Below the pieces are notes generated by a model. It ran no database searches and was not told the origin of the DNA. It saw nothing but the letters and a program-made list of their open reading frames with translations. Positions 5,624 to 8,793 of a DNA stretch of 8,793 nt are shown here, piece by piece (position 1 is the stretch's first letter; every line of letters begins with the position of its first letter). Origin of the DNA: Microcaldota archaeon (GTDB taxonomy: Archaea; Micrarchaeota; Micrarchaeia; Norongarragalinales; UBA10210); contig DUGE01000032.1 of the NCBI GenBank assembly GCA_013331595.1, positions 1 through 8,793 on the forward strand, given 5' to 3'. Made by a program: the position numbers and the translations under genes.

Positions 5624-6478
5624 ATGGTTTTGGAGTTTTGGTTCGAGCGGAAGAGCGTTTTGCCGAGCGCCCTTGAGATTTTCAGCCAGGCCATTTTGTT
5701 CGTTTCCCTGGCAGTGGCAGGCACTTTCCTCGTTGGCGTGGGCCAAGCCCAATGGTCTTTCCTCTTTCTCGTCGGCCTTCCCTCCATTCCTTTTCTTCTC
5801 AAGGTTTTCCAGTGCGAGGTTGAGGTTGAAGAATCGAAAGGCAAGGCGATGGGTGCGGGCATCCTTTCCAGGCACTACCTGGCAATCAAAGTATTGGCCG
5901 CCTTTTTTCTTGGCTTGGTCGTGGCTTTTTCCTTTTGGTATTCCGTCCTCCCCGCAAACGATGCGAAGTCCCTTTTCGGGCTGCAGCAGGAAGAATTGAA
6001 GAACATCCGCAACAGCTTTCAAGGCTATGCCCTTGCAGGCGAGCAGGTTTTCGAGTCGATTTTTACCCACAACTTGGCAGTGCTCCTTTTCATAGTCTTG
6101 TTTTCCGTGGTCTATGGCGCAGGCGCGATTTTCATCTTGATTTGGAACGCTTCGGTGATAGGCGTTTTTCTCGTGGAATTCGCAAGGCTCTATGCCGAAA
6201 ACAGTGGCACTATTACCACTGGCGCCACGGGCGGCTTGCTGGCCGGCCTGGGCACCGGTTTTCTCGGCATTCTGCCCCACGGCATTTTCGAACTGCTTTC
6301 CTACTTGACTGCGGCCATGGCAGGCGGAATTTTGAGTTCTGCTGTGGTGCGGGGAGATTTCAGAAAGCCGATTTTCATGCATATCGTTTACGACATTGCA
6401 AAGCTCCTGGGCTGGGCCATAGTATTTTTGGCTTTCGGCGCTTTCATAGAATCCTACCCTTCGTTCAGTTTCACCTAG
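5624..6478 (+). CDS. SpoIIM/DUF95-family integral membrane protein
   Basis: The product has 284 residues and is mostly hydrophobic. Membrane segments are seen at about 20-38, 44-61, 88-107, 149-186, 200-217 and 224-240, with a last one near 262-278. Hallmarks of the stage II sporulation protein M family are FTHN (147-150), WNASVIGVFL (174-183) and GILPHGIFEL (215-224). The family name is historical: archaea do not sporulate and the role of archaeal members is unknown, possibly membrane organisation or transport. ATG 5624 is preferred over the in-frame ATG 5603. It yields MVLEFWFERKS, like other archaeal members as I recall them, and has GAGGG 9 nt upstream. It is the only plus-strand gene. 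It diverges from the csl4-side cluster and converges on the small membrane protein gene, 44 nt away, so it is probably its own transcription unit. Confidence 0.87.
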   Translation: MVLEFWFERKSVLPSALEIFSQAILFVSLAVAGTFLVGVGQAQWSFLFLVGLPSIPFLLKVFQCEVEVEESKGKAMGAGILSRHYLAIKVLAAFFLGLVVAFSFWYSVLPANDAKSLFGLQQEELKNIRNSFQGYALAGEQVFESIFTHNLAVLLFIVLFSVVYGAGAIFILIWNASVIGVFLVEFARLYAENSGTITTGATGGLLAGLGTGFLGILPHGIFELLSYLTAAMAGGILSSAVVRGDFRKPIFMHIVYDIAKLLGWAIVFLAFGAFIESYPSFSFT

Positions 6479-6494
6479 CTTAGCCTATAGCCTG

Positions 6495-6508
6495 TAAAAG
6501 CTCTTTTA
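6495..6508. terminator. Short palindrome between convergent genes, possible terminator
   Basis: TAAAAG-CT-CTTTTA forms a perfect 6-bp inverted repeat with a 2-base loop in the 44-nt gap between two converging genes. It places a short T run on either strand. Archaeal termination mostly needs T-rich tracts, so this is only a weak candidate. Confidence 0.25.
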
Positions 6509-6522
6509 ACGCCCCAGGGAGG

Positions 6523-6834
6523 TTACGGGTGGAATACGTCGAATTCCTTTTTGATGCTCCAAAACGCATATAGGAACAATAGGCTTGCAACCAGCGGAAT
6601 AATCAGCATGTCGAATTCGGAAATGGTTTGGCTATACCCCGGAAAAGAATTGAATTGTACCGTCAGGGCGGCGACCTTGCGTATCGGGAGGAGTAATACC
6701 CCAATGCTTACCGCAAGCCACGGGGCATACCTGCGGTTGTGCCTGTATATTTTAAAGCAAAAGTACGATGCCATCGTCTGGAATGCAAACTGGAGCAGCA
6801 AAATTATGGTGACTATTCCCTGGTCAATTGCCAT
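6523..6834 (-). CDS. Small three-helix membrane protein, unknown function
   Basis: Not recognised. The 103-residue product has three predicted membrane helices: about 7-27 (VTIILLLQFAFQTMASYF), 38-57 (PWLAVSIGVLLLPIRKVAAL) and 75-94 (DMLIIPLVASLLFLYAFW). A basic loop (KIYRHNRRY, 28-36) lies between the first two. The second helix carries an Arg-Lys pair at its end, and the tail is charged (IKKEFDVFHP). By the positive-inside rule, the basic loop and tail would be cytoplasmic. The ATG at 6834 has only a weak GCGGTT tract upstream. An AT-rich AAATAATTC about 40 nt upstream could be a TATA box. It lies 91 nt downstream of the SPFH gene on the same strand and converges with the SpoIIM-like gene. 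NfeD, the usual SPFH partner, has an OB-fold that is not seen here. It is probably a real gene, given clear hydrophobic periodicity and the end of coding signal at both neighbours. Confidence 0.6.
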   Translation of the reverse strand: MAIDQGIVTIILLLQFAFQTMASYFCFKIYRHNRRYAPWLAVSIGVLLLPIRKVAALTVQFNSFPGYSQTISEFDMLIIPLVASLLFLYAFWSIKKEFDVFHP

Positions 6835-6925
6835 GAAAACCGCAACACGCTATTGCTGATTGCCTATTGCGAATTATTTTTTTTGCATTTTATTCTTTTT
6901 GTTGTGCCAGCCGGCCCTTTCTTTT
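6835..6925. other. AT-rich intergenic spacer with short direct repeats
   Basis: The 91-base gap holds long T runs on the plus strand and three spaced copies of a GCAAT core on the minus strand (GCAATAG, GCAAT, GCAATAG at about 6846-6870). Minus-strand AAATAATTC may be a TATA box for the small membrane protein gene. No gene is seen. Confidence 0.35.
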
Positions 6926-7975
6926 TTACCTTATTTTTTTATCCTTCACTTTTTTTTCTTCGGGTTTTTCCCCGGTTTTTTCCAAGGCTTGCTTCTGCTC
7001 CTGCTGGTAGGCCTGCACGAGCGTCTTGGCGATGTCGTCGTACTCGCCTTTCTTCCACCCGGACTTTTCAGAAATGAGGTTTACGAGCCTGGACAGCTCG
7101 AGCGGGAAGATGATTTTCGTGCTCTTTCCTTCAGCAACGCGCTTGAGCACATCGAGGTAGAGGTACGCGACGGTCTTGTCGCTCATGCCGCGCAAAGACT
7201 TGTCGAGAATTTCTATTGAAAGGCCCTTGGCTCTTGCTTCGGTTTCCATCTTTTCCTTGTACTCGCCCGCCTCGCGGCGTTTTTCCATTGCAATTTGAAG
7301 CCCTTGCGGAAGCTCGATGCTGGAAATCTCCACCCTCAACGCGACAAGTCCCCACTTGCTTTCAACTTCCTTAATGACGTTGAAGAGGTTGGTGTTGATT
7401 TCCTCGGTTTTTTCGAGAATTTCCTCCAAAAGCATCCTGCCAGTGACCGTCCTCAACTGCGCTTTAAGCAGGTGGCCGATTGACTCGACAACGTCCTTAA
7501 TCTCAATAACGCTTTTTTTAGCGTCCACCACTTTGTAATAAATTATGGCATCAATCTTGATTTTCACATTGTCCTGCGTGATAACTTCCTGGGGGTGTAT
7601 GTCTAAAATCTGCGTCCGCAAATCCACCCGCACGAAAGTGTCGATTCCGGAAAAATAAAGCACCCAGCCCGGCCCAACCACGTTTTGGAATTTGCCGAAA
7701 CGGAACAGCACCCCGCGTTCGTACTCGCGGAATTGCGCTATGTTCGGGTGGACCAGCACAACTGCAGCCAAAACCAACAATGCGGCCAGCGTGATTTGCA
7801 AGGGAAGGCCGGATGCAAGTATGGCGATTACTGCCACTGCAACAATCGCAAGGATGAGTATGAATACGGCCACTTGCCTTGAGTCTGCGCTGGCGCCGTG
7901 CCCGCTGCCGGAGTGCCCATGCCCTTCGGAGTGGCCTGAATCATGCACTCCCCCGTGCCCGTCGTGGTCGCTCAT
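6926..7975 (-). CDS. SPFH/stomatin-like membrane protein with His-rich N-terminus
   Basis: SPFH (stomatin, prohibitin, flotillin, HflK/C) proteins form oligomeric membrane scaffolds and often associate with proteases such as NfeD/ClpP-class enzymes. The product has 349 residues. Residues 3-26 form a histidine/glycine-rich segment (H4, 7, 11, 15, 19, 21, 26). Two membrane helices follow (about 34-54 and 58-76). The SPFH core begins with the stomatin signature FREYERGVLFRFGKF (82-96) and GPGWVLYF (101-108). It continues through VDLRTQILDI, VITQDNVKIKIDAIIYYKV and the long helix with GRMLLEEILEKTEEIN. After about 230 comes the stomatin helix EKRREAGEYKEKMETEARAKG, and the protein ends in a Lys/Glu tail. 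ATG 7975 is chosen: an in-frame ATG at 8116 would overlap the methyltransferase gene by 91 nt and adds unrelated residues. A TATA-like GTTATAATAC lies about 43 nt upstream. No NfeD or protease gene is adjacent. Confidence 0.92.
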   Translation of the reverse strand: MSDHDGHGGVHDSGHSEGHGHSGSGHGASADSRQVAVFILILAIVAVAVIAILASGLPLQITLAALLVLAAVVLVHPNIAQFREYERGVLFRFGKFQNVVGPGWVLYFSGIDTFVRVDLRTQILDIHPQEVITQDNVKIKIDAIIYYKVVDAKKSVIEIKDVVESIGHLLKAQLRTVTGRMLLEEILEKTEEINTNLFNVIKEVESKWGLVALRVEISSIELPQGLQIAMEKRREAGEYKEKMETEARAKGLSIEILDKSLRGMSDKTVAYLYLDVLKRVAEGKSTKIIFPLELSRLVNLISEKSGWKKGEYDDIAKTLVQAYQQEQKQALEKTGEKPEEKKVKDKKIR

Positions 7976-8012
7976 AAGAAAACTCGTGCTTTCCTGAAGA
8001 AAAGTCTTTTGG

Positions 8013-8023
8013 TGTATTATAAC
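8013..8023 (-). promoter_or_regulatory. TATA-like box upstream of the SPFH gene
   Basis: Minus-strand GTTATAATAC sits directly after the methyltransferase stop codon and about 43 nt before the SPFH ATG at 7975. A start site about 25 nt downstream would give a leader near 18 nt. This supports separate transcription of the SPFH gene and the choice of its ATG. Confidence 0.45.
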
Positions 8024-8025
8024 TG

Positions 8026-8712
8026 CTAATGCTTTCTGAACCAAATAGTGTGTTTGTACCTGTTTTTCTTTTCCTTGATTATTTTGTAAAATTTCGGGGC
8101 TTTGAAGTCGATCCATCTGTTTGAGTGGATGCCGGTTAATGTTGATTTTTCAAAAGTCAGTATGGCTTCCCCTCCAGGTTTTAATATGTGATGTACGCTT
8201 TCCACCCCTGCAAATTCTTGCCTGTGCATTCCATAATGTGAAACTACAACGTCGAAATAATTTGGTTGAAATCTTCGGTGTAAGAGTGCGGCGGTGATTG
8301 TTTTCACCCGTCCTTCCAATCCAGTGGGAGTTAAACCGATTTTTTTTAATGTGGTGGCATGCAGTTCTATCTTTTCCCGAATTTTTGGGTCTAACAAAAA
8401 TTCCCCCCATTGGCTTCCATCACCCATGCCGACATCCAAAACTCTTAGTTTTTCTCCAGGCTTCAGGCGTTTTATTTTTTCCTTCAGAATTTTCGACAAA
8501 TTGATTCTAACGGCGTAATCCTTTATTGGCGTGCGATATGCCATATTCCAATTCTTGCCCTCGTCTTTTTTCATGTATTCTCTAATCATTGAGACTAGCT
8601 CGCGTGAGCCTGGTTGTTGTTTGTATCGCCAAGTGTGCTGTTGGGTTGCCCTTCCTCCAAAAATTTTGCCGAGCTTGAATTCTTCTTGTCTGGAGGGAGC
8701 TATTTTTGCCAT
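8026..8712 (-). CDS. Class I SAM-dependent methyltransferase, substrate unknown
   Basis: The product has 228 residues. The Rossmann-fold SAM site is clear. Motif I is LRVLDVGMGDGSQWG (89-103), with the GxGxG-like VGMGDG. The motif IV region is NYFDVVVSHYGMH (151-163), and HILKPGGEAILTFE (175-188) is the strand 5 region typical of the Methyltransf_11/25 families. About 85 residues precede the fold, basic and without membrane segments, with GGRATQQHTWRY near 19-30. The tail is lysine/aromatic rich (FYKIIKEKKNRYKHTIWF). These basic ends might bind RNA or another anionic substrate, which is speculation. The codons are visibly more AT-ending (AAA, ATA, ATT, AGA) than those of the replication genes, a hint of separate origin. 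No Shine-Dalgarno is evident before ATG 8712; the upstream 81 bases to the window edge hold a TATA-like TTAATTA near 8785-8791. Confidence 0.85.
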   Translation of the reverse strand: MAKIAPSRQEEFKLGKIFGGRATQQHTWRYKQQPGSRELVSMIREYMKKDEGKNWNMAYRTPIKDYAVRINLSKILKEKIKRLKPGEKLRVLDVGMGDGSQWGEFLLDPKIREKIELHATTLKKIGLTPTGLEGRVKTITAALLHRRFQPNYFDVVVSHYGMHRQEFAGVESVHHILKPGGEAILTFEKSTLTGIHSNRWIDFKAPKFYKIIKEKKNRYKHTIWFRKH

Positions 8713-8793
8713 GCTGTTTATTTCGGCAATCTCGCTTTTCTTTCTTTTGCAGCCCCAAACAGCTTTGCTCTAAGCTAAGTCGTGTAATTAAGG
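8713..8793 (-). promoter_or_regulatory. Putative leader of the methyltransferase gene
   Basis: The right-hand 81 bases contain no recognisable gene. On the minus strand they hold TTAATTA at 8785-8791 (possible TATA box), an AGCTT...AAGCT inverted repeat near 8761-8776 and a purine-rich AAAAGAAAGAAAAG tract. The gene boundary beyond the edge is unknown. Confidence 0.25.

Noticed and set aside
5435..6382. 315-residue open frame antisense to the SpoIIM-like gene
   Set aside because: It lies opposite a gene with clear family motifs, spans the divergent promoter, and its product is a low-hydrophobicity Lys/Gln/Asn-rich string with no domain. It is a codon-bias shadow.
6840..6870. Short GCAAT repeats as a CRISPR or iteron array
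   Set aside because: There are only three 5-7 base copies with irregular spacing in AT-rich DNA, with no longer repeat or associated gene.
7976..8116. 47-residue N-terminal extension of the SPFH protein from ATG 8116
   Set aside because: It would overlap the methyltransferase gene by 91 nt, and a TATA-like box lies inside it. The ATG at 7975 fits the topology.
1..8793. Defence, prophage or transposon system
   Set aside because: No transposase, integrase, nuclease, toxin or terminal repeats were recognised; the window is mostly housekeeping genes.

Overview
The window is archaeal. It carries a sliding clamp (PCNA), both subunits of the archaeal/eukaryotic-type primase (PriS, PriL), a GINS-family start, RNA polymerase subunit L, the exosome cap protein Csl4, and a signal peptidase with the archaeal Ser-His-Asp residue set. 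TATA/BRE-like boxes lie upstream of several genes, with Shine-Dalgarno-like purine tracts at some starts. The divergent primase and moderate GC content would suit a DPANN-type lineage, but that placement is inference and the sequence does not prove it.

Layout: all genes but one lie on the minus strand, so read right to left. (1) 8712-6523: a class I SAM-dependent methyltransferase, a stomatin/SPFH membrane protein with a histidine-rich N-terminus, and a small three-helix membrane protein. (2) 5624-6478: a SpoIIM/DUF95-family membrane protein, the only plus-strand gene. It converges with the small membrane protein and diverges from the next block. (3) 5478-3273: an unknown charged helical protein, Csl4, RpoL (overlapping Csl4 by 8 nt) and signal peptidase I. 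(4) 3171-1: PCNA, PriL (its ATG overlaps the PCNA stop), PriS and a GINS subunit cut off by the left edge. Archaeal replication genes of this set are known to cluster (PCNA-PriL-PriS-Gins15/51). The window also sets them beside transcription (RpoL), RNA decay (Csl4) and protein export (signal peptidase) genes.

In function, block 4 supplies primer synthesis, the polymerase clamp and part of the CMG helicase accessory complex. Csl4 and RpoL are general RNA-metabolism parts. The SPFH, SpoIIM-like and small membrane proteins are probably membrane-organisation or unknown-function proteins.

No new multi-gene defence or mobile system is visible. The most notable signal is in the primase. At the C-terminus of PriL, every position where I would place an iron-sulfur cysteine holds another residue, and the protein stops where the third cysteine should be. 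PriS appears to have a changed zinc knuckle. Other points are the His-rich stomatin tail, the start-codon ambiguity of both primase genes, and the AT-shifted methyltransferase. There is no gene-free stretch longer than about 150 bases and no tRNA, rRNA, CRISPR or IS element was recognised.
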